From DATFVB01 sp963714035 (GTDB taxonomy: Bacteria; Acidobacteriota; Thermoanaerobaculia; UBA5066; DATFVB01): DNA of 64,000 nt. Below the pieces are notes generated by a model, which made no database searches, was not told where the DNA came from, and saw only the letters and a program-made list of their open reading frames with translations. Both the position numbers and the translations under genes were made by a program. The first letter of the stretch is position 1. Each line of letters begins with the position of its first letter. This document shows, in pieces, positions 44,437 to 53,594 of the stretch. The stretch is taken from positions 3,720,001 through 3,784,000 of the forward strand of contig OY970224.1 of NCBI GenBank assembly GCA_963714035.1. Direction: 5' to 3'.

Positions 44437-45323
44437 AGCTCGGCATGATCGGACTCGGGCGGATGGGCGCGAACATGACGAAGCGCCTGACCCGGGGCGG
44501 CCATCAGGTGATCGCGTTTTCCCAGGGGAACGCGGAATCGGCCGCCCGCGAGGCGGGAGCGGAATGGGCGGCCTCTCCCGAGGCGCTCCTCCGCGCGCTG
44601 GGGAAACCGGCGCTCGTCTGGCTCATGATTCCCGCGGGGGCGCCCGTCGACGAGACGATCGCGGCCCTGAAGGCGGGGCTCGCCGCGGGCGACACCGTGA
44701 TCGACGGCGGCAATTCGTACTACCGGGACTCCATGCGGCGGGCGGAAGACCTCGCGAAGTCGGGAGTCGCGTTTCTCGACGCGGGGACGTCCGGCGGCGT
44801 GTGGGGCCTCGAGAACGGCTACTGCCTGATGGTCGGGGGAGACGCGGGCGCGGTCGAAAAGTCCCGGCCGATCTTCGAGACGCTCGCGCCGGAACACGGA
44901 TTCGCACGGGTCGGCCCCTCGGGCGCCGGCCATTACGTCAAGATGGTCCACAACGGCATCGAGTACGCGATGCTCCAGTCGCTCGGCGAAGGCTTCGAGA
45001 TCCTGAACGCGTCCGACTTTTCGCTCGATCTGCCGCAGATCGCCGGGATCTGGAGATACGGCTCCGTCGTGCGGTCCTGGCTCCTCGACCTGCTCGCCGA
45101 CGCCCTCGGGAAGGATCCGAAGCTCGAGCACATCAAGGGCTGGGTGGACGACTCCGGCGAGGGCCGCTGGACGCTCAAGGAGGCGATCGACCACGCCGTC
45201 CCGGCGCCCGCGCTCGCGGACGCCCTGTTCGCCCGCTTCCGTTCGCGCCAGGCGGACTCTTTCTCCGCGCGCGCGATCGCGGCGCTCCGGAACGAGTTCG
45301 GCGGCCACGCCGTGAAGAAGTGA
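44433..45323 (+). CDS. gnd: 6-phosphogluconate dehydrogenase (short, NAD-type)
   Basis: 296 residues. The Rossmann motif GLGRMGANM (6-14), DGGNSYYRDS, and GPSGAGHYVKMVHNGIEYAMLQ with catalytic Lys and the HNGIEY signature are present. The length matches the short GntZ/YqeC form (about 300) rather than the 470-residue E. coli Gnd. Short forms are usually NAD-preferring. It yields ribulose 5-phosphate and CO2. It lies between pgi and zwf, with a 28-bp gap to zwf. Confidence 0.94.
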   Translation: MKLGMIGLGRMGANMTKRLTRGGHQVIAFSQGNAESAAREAGAEWAASPEALLRALGKPALVWLMIPAGAPVDETIAALKAGLAAGDTVIDGGNSYYRDSMRRAEDLAKSGVAFLDAGTSGGVWGLENGYCLMVGGDAGAVEKSRPIFETLAPEHGFARVGPSGAGHYVKMVHNGIEYAMLQSLGEGFEILNASDFSLDLPQIAGIWRYGSVVRSWLLDLLADALGKDPKLEHIKGWVDDSGEGRWTLKEAIDHAVPAPALADALFARFRSRQADSFSARAIAALRNEFGGHAVKK

Positions 45324-45351
45324 CGGCGCGATTCCGCGCGCGGAAACGGCG

Positions 45352-47028
45352 ATGACGGCGGCGAAGAAGAGCGCGCGCCCGAGCCGGAGGGGAAAGCGGG
45401 GCGCCGTCCGCCGCGCCCCGGCGCGGGCGGGGAGCCGCCGGAGAAAAAAGGCCCGGCCGGGCGCCTCCGCCGGAGCGCGCGCCGCGACGAAGCCCCCGGT
45501 CCCGTCGGCGATCGACGGAGCAGCCGCCGCGCCGGAACCTTGCGCGATGGTGATCTTCGGGGCCTCCGGAGACCTCACGGCCCGGATGCTGATGCCCGCC
45601 CTCGCCAAGCTCGTGAAGGAGCGCGCGCTCCCGGACGGGTTCTTCGTCGTCGGCGTTGCCCGGAGCCCGATGACCGACGCCGCCTTCCGCACGGCCATGC
45701 AGGCCGCCGTCGCGAAGTTCTCGACCGATCCCCTCCAGGTGACGGACCTCCCGCCGGAGTTCGCGGCCCGGCTCCATTACGTCCAGGGGGAGTTCCACGA
45801 GGCGGCGACGTACCGGAAGCTGAAGACGACGCTCGACCGCGCGCGCCGTCAGGGGGGCGGGTGTCCGGAGAACCACGTCTTCTATCTCGCGACTCCCCCG
45901 GAGGTGGATCCGGTGATCGTCGATCGGCTGGGCCGCGCGGGCCTCGCGAAGGAAGAGACGGGCTGCTTCTCCCGCGTCGTCGTCGAAAAGCCGTTCGGCC
46001 ACGACCTCGAGTCCGCGCAGGCGCTCAACGCCGACATCCACCGCGTCTTTCGCGAGGATCAGATCTTTCGGATCGACCATTACCTCGGGAAAGAGACCGT
46101 CCAGAACATCGTCGTTCTGCGATTCGCCAACGGCGTCTTCGAGCCGCTCTGGAACCGCCGGTACATCGACAACGTCCAGATCACCGTCGCGGAGTCGGTC
46201 GGCGTCGAACACCGCGCCGGCTATTACGAGTCCGCCGGCGTCGTGCGCGACATGTTCCAGAACCACCTCCTTCAGCTCCTCTGCCTGACGGCGATGGAAG
46301 CGCCCGTGCGCCTCGACGCGGACTCCGTGCGGAGCGAGAAGGTGAAAGTGCTTCGTGCGATCCGGCCGATCGCTACGGACCGCCTCGAGGAATCGGCGGT
46401 GCGCGGGCAGTACGGACCGGGCGTCGTCGGCGGCGAGGAGGTGCCGGGCTATCGGCAGGAGCCGGGCGTCTCGCGCCACTCCGCGACGCCGACATACGCC
46501 GCCGCCCGGTTCTTCATCGACAACTGGCGCTGGGCGGGGGTGCCGTTCTACCTGCGCTCGGGAAAACGGCTCGAGAAGCGGACGACCGAGATCGCCATCG
46601 AGTTCCGGGACGTGCCCCACACGACGATCTTCGTCAAGGAGCCGGGCGCCACGGAGCGCCTCGAAAAGAACGTCCTCCGGCTGAAGATCCAGCCGGACGA
46701 AGGGATCTCGCTCAAGTTCCTCGCGAAGATCCCCGGGGCGGGGATGCGCGTGACGCCGGAATCGATGGATTTTCCGTACTCCCAGCTCGGCGTCGCCCAG
46801 CACGGCGGATACGAGCGGCTCCTTCTCGACATCATGCACGGCGACGCGACGCTCTTCACGCGCGGCGACGAGGTGGAGGAGGCCTGGCGCGTCGTCACCC
46901 CGATCCTCGAGGGATGGGAGAAGACGAAGCCGAAGGGATTTCCGAACTACCCCGCGGGCACGATGGGTCCCGAGGTGGCCGCGAACACGTTCATCGAGGG
47001 CGACGGCCGCCACTGGCGCAAAGTTTAG
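45352..47028 (+). CDS. zwf: Glucose-6-phosphate 1-dehydrogenase with basic N-terminal tail
   Basis: 558 residues. About 65 N-terminal residues are Ala, Lys and Arg-rich low complexity with no matching domain. The catalytic domain starts with MVIFGASGDLTARM (NADP-binding, 66-79). The active site RIDHYLGKETVQN is near 240-252. It oxidises glucose 6-phosphate to 6-phosphogluconolactone. Typical Zwf is 490-510 residues, so the tail is extra. Like the tkt tail, it is strongly basic. The TAG stop lies in a palindromic hairpin that opens the 96-bp repeat array. Confidence 0.95.
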   Translation: MTAAKKSARPSRRGKRGAVRRAPARAGSRRRKKARPGASAGARAATKPPVPSAIDGAAAAPEPCAMVIFGASGDLTARMLMPALAKLVKERALPDGFFVVGVARSPMTDAAFRTAMQAAVAKFSTDPLQVTDLPPEFAARLHYVQGEFHEAATYRKLKTTLDRARRQGGGCPENHVFYLATPPEVDPVIVDRLGRAGLAKEETGCFSRVVVEKPFGHDLESAQALNADIHRVFREDQIFRIDHYLGKETVQNIVVLRFANGVFEPLWNRRYIDNVQITVAESVGVEHRAGYYESAGVVRDMFQNHLLQLLCLTAMEAPVRLDADSVRSEKVKVLRAIRPIATDRLEESAVRGQYGPGVVGGEEVPGYRQEPGVSRHSATPTYAAARFFIDNWRWAGVPFYLRSGKRLEKRTTEIAIEFRDVPHTTIFVKEPGATERLEKNVLRLKIQPDEGISLKFLAKIPGAGMRVTPESMDFPYSQLGVAQHGGYERLLLDIMHGDATLFTRGDEVEEAWRVVTPILEGWEKTKPKGFPNYPAGTMGPEVAANTFIEGDGRHWRKV

Positions 47029-47063
47029 TCCGAAGCGCGCATGGCCATGCGCGCGGAGGACTA
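47026..47063 (+). terminator. 38-bp palindromic hairpin at the zwf stop codon
   Basis: TAGTCC (47026-47031), which includes the stop codon, pairs with GGACTA (47058-47063). Inside, after 3-nt mismatches, sits the perfect 20-bp palindrome GCGCGCATGGCCATGCGCGC (47035-47054). No T-run follows. It would form a very stable hairpin or cruciform and may end or attenuate transcription before pgl. Confidence 0.55.
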
Positions 47064-47893
47064 AATCCCGAGCCCTGTCGCCGACGCAAAGTGGCGGCGC
47101 CGGAGGGGCGAGGGATCTCGGTCGGGATAAGCGCGCATGGCCATGCGCGCGGAGGACTAAATCCCGAGCCCTGTCGCCGACGCAAAGTGGCGGCGCCGGG
47201 GGGGCGAGGGATCTCGGTCGGGATAAGCGCGCATGGCCATGCGCGCGGAGGACTAAATCCCGAGCCCTGTCGCCGACGCAAAGCGGCGGCGCCGGAGGGG
47301 CGAGGGATCTCGGTCGGGATAAGCGCGCATGGCCATGCGCGCGGAGGACTAAATCCCGAGCCCTGTCGCCGACGCAAAGTGGCGGCGCCGGAGGGGCGAG
47401 GGATCTCGGTCGGGATAAGCGCGCATGGCCATGCGCGCGGAGGACTAAATCCCGAGCCCTGTCGCCGACGCAAAGTGGCGGCGCCGGGGGGGCGAGGGAT
47501 CTCGGTCGGGATAAGCGCGCATGGCCATGCGCGCGGAGGACTAAATCCCGAGCCCTGTCGCCGACGCAAAGTGGCGGCGCCGGAGGGGCGAGGGATCTCG
47601 GTCGGGATAAGCGCGCATGGCCATGCGCGCGGAGGACTAAATCCCGAGCCCTGTCGCCGACGCAAAGTGGCGGCGCCGGAGGGGCGAGGGATCTCGGTCG
47701 GGATAAGCGCGCATGGCCATGCGCGCGGAGGACTAAATCCCGAGCCCTGTCGCCGACGCGAAGCGGCGGCGCCGGAGGGGCGAGGGATCCCGGTCGGGAT
47801 GAGCGCGCATGGCCATGCGCGCGGAGGACTAAATCCCGAGGCCTGTCGCCGACGCGAAGCGGCGGCGCCGGTGGGGCGAGGGATCCCGGTCGT
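47035..47893 (+). repeat. Nine tandem 96-bp repeats between zwf and pgl
   Basis: Units start at 47035, 47131, 47227, 47323, 47419, 47515, 47611, 47707 and 47803. Each opens with the 20-bp perfect palindrome GCGCGCATGGCCATGCGCGC. Units 1-7 are nearly identical; units 8-9 have drifted and unit 9 is truncated, so the array is older at its 3' edge. Units 2 and 5 share the same G variant, and unit 3 a C variant, hinting at block duplication. 96 is a multiple of 3, so reading frames stay open through the array on both strands, but nothing supports a real gene there. Confidence 0.97.
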
Positions 47894-47928
47894 CGCACGC
47901 GGCCGCGACCGGAGATAATCCGTGCGGA

Positions 47929-48627
47929 ATGATCCCCCGTTCCGCCTCCGTCTTCGAAACGCCGACGACGCTCGCTCGAGCCGCGGCCGGCGAATTCCTG
48001 CGCGCCGGAAACGAAGCGATCGCGGTGCGCGGACGCTTTCTCGCGGCGCTCTCGGGAGGAGGGACGCCGCGCGCCACGCACGAGGCGATCGCCGACCGCG
48101 CCGGAGAGATCGACTGGCGCCGCGTTCACGTCTTCTGGGGCGACGAGCGGTGCGTCGGGCCGGACGACCCGCGAAGCAACTTCCGGATGGCCCGCGAAAC
48201 GCTCCTGTCCCGCGCGCCGACCCCCGCGGAGAACGTGCACCGCTGGAAGGCCGAGCTCCCGCCGTCCGAGGCCGCCGGACTCTACGGGAACGATCTCCTC
48301 TCGATCGCCGGGGATCCTCCCGTTCTCGATTTCGTCTTCCTCGGTCTCGGCGAAGAGGGCCACACGGCGTCGCTCTTTCCGGGAACCGAAGCGCTCTCGA
48401 TCACGGATCGCCCCTGCGCGGCGAACTTCGTCCCGACGCTCGGAGAGTGGCGGCTGACGCTGACCTATCCGGCCTTGAGCTCGGCCCGCGAGGTCGTTTT
48501 TCTCGTCGAAGGGGAGGCGAAGCGGGAGATCGTCCGGAAGATCGCCGAGGGGGGCGACTATCCCGCGGCCCGGGTGCGAGCGGCGACGACGCTATGGTTT
48601 CTCGACAAGGCCGCGGCCGGAAAATAA
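47929..48627 (+). CDS. pgl: 6-phosphogluconolactonase
   Basis: 232 residues of the DevB/SOL type. ALSGGGTPRATHEAI, HVFWGDERCVGPDDPRSN and LGLGEEGHTASLFPG are diagnostic. It hydrolyses the product of zwf, closing the oxidative branch. It is separated from zwf by the 900-bp repeat array, so it may have its own promoter in the last unit or depend on read-through. Confidence 0.95.
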   Translation: MIPRSASVFETPTTLARAAAGEFLRAGNEAIAVRGRFLAALSGGGTPRATHEAIADRAGEIDWRRVHVFWGDERCVGPDDPRSNFRMARETLLSRAPTPAENVHRWKAELPPSEAAGLYGNDLLSIAGDPPVLDFVFLGLGEEGHTASLFPGTEALSITDRPCAANFVPTLGEWRLTLTYPALSSAREVVFLVEGEAKREIVRKIAEGGDYPAARVRAATTLWFLDKAAAGK

Positions 48628-48654
48628 CTCGTCTATTGTTGAGTGTCGATTCAG

Positions 48655-48988
48655 GGACGAGGTCGGGGGGGCCTCACGGGACTCGACGAGACTCGAAGGC
48701 GCGTCCAGAGCCGAGCGAGACGGGATGCGGAAGGCCGGCGACGTCCCGAGGCGACTGCGAAGCAGTCGTCCCCGCGAAAGCGGGGACCCAGACCCTGGAT
48801 TCCCGCTTCCGCGGGAATGACAGAACCATGTATCTTGAGGGCGCCCCGGGCGGGCCCGCGCCCATATTGCCGTCGCACTTGCGTGCTCGGGGATTGCCGC
48901 GGACGGCACGTTCGTGCCGAGCCGCTTGGCGGCTGCCCTTCCGCGAAGGACCCGCTCAATTCGCTCGAGCTATGGTCCGCGCTTGCTA
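48655..48988. repeat. Intergenic repeat family, copy C (nested hairpin insertion)
   Basis: The 358-bp gap between pgl and the BI-1 gene holds no gene. Positions 48690-48752 match an inverted T module. Positions 48823-48870 continue the inverted B-right sequence after an insertion at about 48753-48822. That insertion has three small hairpins: GACTGCGAAGCAGTC, CCCCGCGAAAGCGGGG and TCCCGCTTCCGCGGGA. 48868-48935 match the N module. An inverted H module ends exactly at the BI-1 TAG (48986-48988). Confidence 0.75.
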
Positions 48989-49699
48989 CCTTCTCCTGCC
49001 CAGGAAGCGGAGCATGAACAGAAACAGGTTCACGAAATCGAGGTAAAGGCGCAGGGCGCCGAGGATCGCGAGGTTTCCGACGGCGCCTTCGGGAGTCGCG
49101 ACGGCCATCGCCTTCAGACGCTGGGCGTCCCATGCGGTCAGGCCGGTGAAGACGATCACGCCGATGATCGAGATCGCGAACTGCAGCCCGTCGGAGTGCA
49201 CGAACATCCCGACGATCATCGCCAGCAGAAGTCCGATCAGGCCCATCGAGACGAAGGAGCCGATGCCGGCGAGGCTTCGCTTCGTCACCGTTCCGAAGAG
49301 CGCCAGCGCGCCGAACATTCCGGCGGTGACGAAGAACGTCGAGGCGATCGAGGTCGCGGTATAGGCGAGGAAAAGGATCGAGAAGAGCACCCCGTTCAGG
49401 GCGGCGTAGGCAACGAACGCGCCGATCGCCGCCGCGGCCGACATCTTCAGCACTCGGGCCGAGAGGTAAACGACGAGGCCGAGCTCGCCGATCATCAGGC
49501 CGAAGAAGAGAATCGGGTTCCGGACGAAGCCGACCACGAGCGAGGGATACGCGGCCAGCGAAACGGCGACGAGGCCGGTCAGGGCGAGGCCGGCGAACAT
49601 CCAGCCGTACGTGCGCCTCAGGAAAAGCGAAACCCGGTTCGCGGCGCCGATCGCCGAAGACTGGAACCGGGCGTCGGGGGTCGTTTCAAAAGGGTTCAT
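48986..49699 (-). CDS. Bax inhibitor-1 (YccA/BI-1) family membrane protein
   Basis: 237 residues with seven predicted TM helices. RTYGWMFAGLALTGLVAV, GLMIGELGLVVYLS, FVAYAALNGVLFS and the C-terminal LRLYLDFVNLFLFMLRFLG match the YbhL/YccA group. Bacterial BI-1 proteins are pH-sensitive calcium leak channels or interact with FtsH; the role here is not known. The TAG stop coincides with the start of a repeat H module. No co-transcribed neighbour. Confidence 0.93.
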   Translation of the reverse strand: MNPFETTPDARFQSSAIGAANRVSLFLRRTYGWMFAGLALTGLVAVSLAAYPSLVVGFVRNPILFFGLMIGELGLVVYLSARVLKMSAAAAIGAFVAYAALNGVLFSILFLAYTATSIASTFFVTAGMFGALALFGTVTKRSLAGIGSFVSMGLIGLLLAMIVGMFVHSDGLQFAISIIGVIVFTGLTAWDAQRLKAMAVATPEGAVGNLAILGALRLYLDFVNLFLFMLRFLGRRR

Positions 49700-49790
49700 G
49701 CTGTTATTCCATCCTCCAACGTCATTCTAACGCGAAGAGACGGCGATTCCTTCCCGGGTCGGTGGAGAGAAACCGCGCCATAATCCGAAC

Positions 49791-50921
49791 ATGCGAATCA
49801 GAACGACTCCCGGCGCCGCCGCCGCGCTCCTCTGCGCTCTTGGCGGCGCATTCCTCACTCCCGGATCCGCTCTCGCCCAGACGCCCGCGCCCGGAGCGAA
49901 GGCGATGGGCATGGGCGGCACGTTCGTGGCCTCGGGCAACGACGCCACGGCGCTCTGGGGAAACCCGGCGCAGATGACCGAGTGCGCGCTCGGCTGCGCG
50001 ACGCTGTTCGGCGGAGCTTCCGGAGTGGACCAGAACGGGTTCGCGCGGACGCTCCGCGACGACTTCTCGGGCCTCGACCTCGGGAACGTCGATCCCACCC
50101 GGATCCCGAAGCTCCTCGACGACCTGCGGAGCTTCGCGACGACCGGGACCGGGGTGATCGGATCGGGGAGCGCCGGGCTCGGTTACGTCTTCCGCGGGTT
50201 CGGCATCGGCATCGGCGAAACGGTTTATGCGGGCGCGAACCCGGCGATCCAGTTCGTGACGCCCGGCTCCTCTGTCCCGTCTCTCGCCTCGCGCGTGGTC
50301 CTGAAGGGGATCGAAGCGCGGGAAGTCCGCCTCGGGTACGCCGGCTCCTTCCTCGGCTTCACGCTCGGCGGCGACGCCCGATACATCCAGGGCCGGACGT
50401 ATTTCGCGACCGAATCGCTGGCCGAGGCGGCCGACGATCCGCTGTCGCTGCTGCGAGACGCCTTGAAGGAGAGCGAGACGCGGACGGACAAGGTCGCCTT
50501 CGACTTCGGCGCGACCTGGTCCGCGCTCGGGAAGCTCCGCCTCGGGATCGTCGGCCAGAACCTGAACGAGCCGGAATTCGATTTCGCCGACGGCACCCGC
50601 GCGCCTCTGCCCCGGGCGATCCGGGCGGGCGCGGCATTCGCTCCCGTTTCGTTCGACGGCATCGTATTCTCCGCCGACGCGGACCTGAACAACCAGAAGA
50701 CGCTCGTCCCCGGGCTGTCCAGCCGCCGGATCGCCGCCGGCGCCCAGATCTTCTTCGTCCGGCTCGGCGCGTTCCGGGACCTCGAGGCCGTCGACCCGCA
50801 CTGGGCGTTCACGGGAGGGCTGAACCTGCCGCTCAAGGTCGTCTCGATCGGGATTTCGGGGGTCTATTCGTCGGACAAGCGCGACGTCGGGCTCTCCGGC
50901 GAGATCCGGGTAAAGCTCTAG
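49791..50921 (+). CDS. TraF/PorV-like outer-membrane beta-barrel protein
   Basis: 376 residues with a signal peptide (about 1-29, ALAQ). MGMGGTFVASGNDATALWGNPAQM is the start of the TraF_2/PorV/UPF0164 barrel family. Alternating hydrophobic and polar beta strands fill the rest, ending in a short strand with terminal Leu (GEIRVKL). These barrels sit in the outer membrane; relatives act in transport or in type IX secretion. No other secretion gene is nearby, so the function is unknown. Single-gene unit facing a repeat-filled gap. Confidence 0.82.
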   Translation: MRIRTTPGAAAALLCALGGAFLTPGSALAQTPAPGAKAMGMGGTFVASGNDATALWGNPAQMTECALGCATLFGGASGVDQNGFARTLRDDFSGLDLGNVDPTRIPKLLDDLRSFATTGTGVIGSGSAGLGYVFRGFGIGIGETVYAGANPAIQFVTPGSSVPSLASRVVLKGIEAREVRLGYAGSFLGFTLGGDARYIQGRTYFATESLAEAADDPLSLLRDALKESETRTDKVAFDFGATWSALGKLRLGIVGQNLNEPEFDFADGTRAPLPRAIRAGAAFAPVSFDGIVFSADADLNNQKTLVPGLSSRRIAAGAQIFFVRLGAFRDLEAVDPHWAFTGGLNLPLKVVSIGISGVYSSDKRDVGLSGEIRVKL

Positions 50922-50929
50922 TCGCAAAA

Positions 50930-51512
50930 GCTGGCTCGGGGACCGGATCATCGTGCGACGCGGCTCGGCGAACGAGCGACTCGACCGCGCCGCCGCCACC
51001 CCCTCGCCGACGCTTTTGCTCCCGCATCGCGAGACCGCCGCTCGGTTACTTCGCGGCGAGCGTTCGCGATGCGAAGGGATCGGGAACGTGCGTCGCAATC
51101 CCCTGGCCTGCGCTTGCGATGCCCCACAGGAAGCCCTGCGGGAAGCGCGGGAAGATCCGGAAACTGGTGGGGCGCCGGAGCGGTCGAGGGCTCTGCCCGA
51201 GCCGCGGAGGTCACGGCGCGATTAGTCTCCCCGAAGGAATTCCAGCGCGCGACGTGAGTCGCCGCCGCGCAGCGGCCGGCGCGGTAGCGCCGAGCGCGCC
51301 GATCGCCGCGTACGCCAGTGCGCGAGCAACCGAGGGGAGGAGGATCGCGCCGTGGGAGCGTTCGAGCCGCGAGGAACCGCCTCTGATAACGCGGGGCGGG
51401 GGATTGAGGAAAATCGTCCTTTCCGCCCTTCGCTCGAGGGAAGGCTCGGCGGTCGAGCGCACTGAGCGCGAGCCGGCGAGCCGACCGGCCCGAGCAAACG
51501 AACGCGACAGGG
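50930..51512. repeat. Intergenic repeat family, copy D (M in both orientations plus N)
   Basis: The 591-bp gap holds no gene. 51028-51070 resembles a forward M fragment (CTCGGTTACTTCG). 51171-51236 is an inverted M module beginning GGCGCCGGAGCGGTCGAG, and 51263-51330 matches the N module (CGCAGCGGCCGGCGC...GCCAGTGCG). The flanks are GC-rich and unlike either neighbouring gene. Confidence 0.75.
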
Positions 51513-53594
51513 CTAGGCCTCCGCTTCGGCCGTCTGCTTCTTGCCGGACTCCGCGATGATCTTCTCGCGCACGAGGTGCGGGACCTCGGCGTAGTGGGAG
51601 AAATCCATGTGGAAGTCGCCGCGGCCCTGGGTGATCGAGCGCAGCGTCGAACCGTAGGTCAGCATTTCCGCCATCGGGACGAGCGCGCGGATCGTCTGGC
51701 GGTCTCCGTCGGCCTCCATCCCCTGGACCTGGCCGCGGCGCGAGGAGAGATCGCCCATCAGGTCCCCCATGTACTCGGCGGGCGCGTACACCTCGACCTG
51801 CATGACCGGCTCGAGGATCGTCGCTCCGGCCTTCGCCATCGCCTCGCGGTAGGCGAGCGAGCCCGCGATCTTGAACGCCATTTCGGACGAGTCGACGTCG
51901 TGGTACTGCCCGTCGTAGAGCCGCACCTTGAAGTCGACCATCGGGTGGCCGGCGAGGAAGCCCCTCCGGCGCGCCTCCTGGATGCCCTTCTCGACCGCCG
52001 GGATGAAGTTGCGGGGGATCGCCCCGCCGAAGATGTCGTTCTCGAACTCGAAGTCGGCGCCGCGGGGGAGGGGCGAAACCTCGATCCGGCAGTCGGCGAA
52101 CTGGCCGTGCCCCCCCGACTGCTTCTTGTGGCGGCCGTGGGCCTCGGCTTTGCGGGTGATCGTTTCCCGGTACGGGACCTTCGGCGGGTGGAGGATGACC
52201 TCGACGTTGTAGCGCTTCTTCAGGCGCGCGACCGCGATCTCGACATGGAGCTGCCCGGCGCCCGAGAGATGGAACTCCTTGGTCTCCTCGTCCCGTTCGA
52301 AGTGGAGCGACGGATCCTCCTCGATCAGCTTGTGGAGCGCGTTGGAGATCTTGTCCTCGTCCGCCTTCGCCTTCGCCTCGATCGCGAATGCGATCGCCGG
52401 CTCGGGGAACGGGATCGCCGGAAGCTGGAGAGGGTTCTCCTTCGACGCGAGGCTGTCCCCCGTGTACGTCTCCTTCAGCTTGGCGACCGCCCCGATGTCG
52501 CCCGCGCGCACCTCCGCCACGCCGACGTGTTCCTTTCCCTGCGGGAGGAACAGCCCCGAAAAGCGCTCCGCGATGCCCTTTCCGGAGTTCCAGTAGGTTC
52601 CGTCGGACTTGAACGTGCCCGAGAAGACGCGGAAGTAGGTGATCCGGCCCGAGAACGGGTCGGAGATCGTCTTGAAGACCTGCGCGAGGAGCGGCCCGTT
52701 CTCGTCGCCTTTGACGAGCGTGTCCTTCCCGTCCTTGTCTTTCGCCGCGATCGAGCTGCCGGCCGGCGACGGCAGGAGAGCCACGCAGGCATCGAGGAGC
52801 CGGAGCACCCCGATCTCGAGCTGCGCGGAGACGCACATCACGGGAAAGACCTTGCGCTCGGCGATCTCCTCCTGGAGGCCGGGAAGGAGATCGGACGCCT
52901 CGAGCGTGCCGTTGGCGAAAAACTTCTCCATCAGGTGGTCTTCCCCTTCGGCGACCATCTCGACGAGGTTCTTGTGCTCGTCGTCCGCCCGCTGCCGGTG
53001 CTCCTCGGGAATCGCGCCGTCGAGGCGCTTCCCGTCCCGGAGCATGTGCGACTCCATGCGGACGAGATCGATCGTGCCCCGGAACTCTCGCTCCGCGCCG
53101 ACGGGGATCTGGAGGGCGAGGACGCCTCGGCCGAACTTCTTCTGCAGGTCGGCGACGCAGCGCTCGAGGGACGCCCGCTCCCGGTCCATACGGTTGACGA
53201 CGAAGAGCACCGGCTTCTTGAACTGTTCGGCGAACTTCCACGCCTTCTCGGTCTGGACCTCGATGCCCGCGACGGCGTCGACGACGATCATCACGGCGTC
53301 CGCGGCGGCCACGGCGCACCGCGCCTCCGAGACGAAGATCCCGTAGCCGGGCGCGTCGATGAAGTTGATCCGGACGTCGCGATGGATCGCGTGCGCGACT
53401 CCCAGATTGATCGAGATCTTCCGGTCGATTTCCTCGGCGTCGAAGTCGGTCACGCAGGTTCCCGCGTTGATGTCGCCCGCGCGCGTGACGGCGCCCGCCC
53501 GGTGCAGCATCGCGGAGATCAGGGTCGTTTTCCCGACGGTGTTGTGGCCGAGAACGGCCACGTTGCGGATCTCGTTTGCAGAGAAGAGTCTCAT
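51513..53594 (-). CDS. Elongation factor G-like GTPase (EF-G paralogue)
   Basis: 693 residues. G1 is GHNTVGKTTL (EF-G has GHIDAGKTT), G3 is DAPGYG and G4 NRMD. Switch I reads TDFDAEEIDRKISI instead of the canonical MEQERERGITI. Domain IV has GGHGQFADC and the C-terminal domains match EF-G. These features place it in the EF-G2-like paralogue group found beside a canonical fusA in many bacteria. Such paralogues may act in recycling or under stress. No ribosomal genes are nearby. Not expected to be the sole EF-G. Confidence 0.9.
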   Translation of the reverse strand: MRLFSANEIRNVAVLGHNTVGKTTLISAMLHRAGAVTRAGDINAGTCVTDFDAEEIDRKISINLGVAHAIHRDVRINFIDAPGYGIFVSEARCAVAAADAVMIVVDAVAGIEVQTEKAWKFAEQFKKPVLFVVNRMDRERASLERCVADLQKKFGRGVLALQIPVGAEREFRGTIDLVRMESHMLRDGKRLDGAIPEEHRQRADDEHKNLVEMVAEGEDHLMEKFFANGTLEASDLLPGLQEEIAERKVFPVMCVSAQLEIGVLRLLDACVALLPSPAGSSIAAKDKDGKDTLVKGDENGPLLAQVFKTISDPFSGRITYFRVFSGTFKSDGTYWNSGKGIAERFSGLFLPQGKEHVGVAEVRAGDIGAVAKLKETYTGDSLASKENPLQLPAIPFPEPAIAFAIEAKAKADEDKISNALHKLIEEDPSLHFERDEETKEFHLSGAGQLHVEIAVARLKKRYNVEVILHPPKVPYRETITRKAEAHGRHKKQSGGHGQFADCRIEVSPLPRGADFEFENDIFGGAIPRNFIPAVEKGIQEARRRGFLAGHPMVDFKVRLYDGQYHDVDSSEMAFKIAGSLAYREAMAKAGATILEPVMQVEVYAPAEYMGDLMGDLSSRRGQVQGMEADGDRQTIRALVPMAEMLTYGSTLRSITQGRGDFHMDFSHYAEVPHLVREKIIAESGKKQTAEAEA

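Noticed and set aside
47035..47893. CRISPR array (regular 96-bp period)
   Set aside because: There are no unique spacers: whole 96-bp units are near-identical, and no cas genes are present.
45175..48363. 1062-codon minus-strand ORF through the repeat array
   Set aside because: It lies opposite zwf and pgl, whose products are clear. It is kept open by the 3-divisible repeat and GC-rich codon bias.
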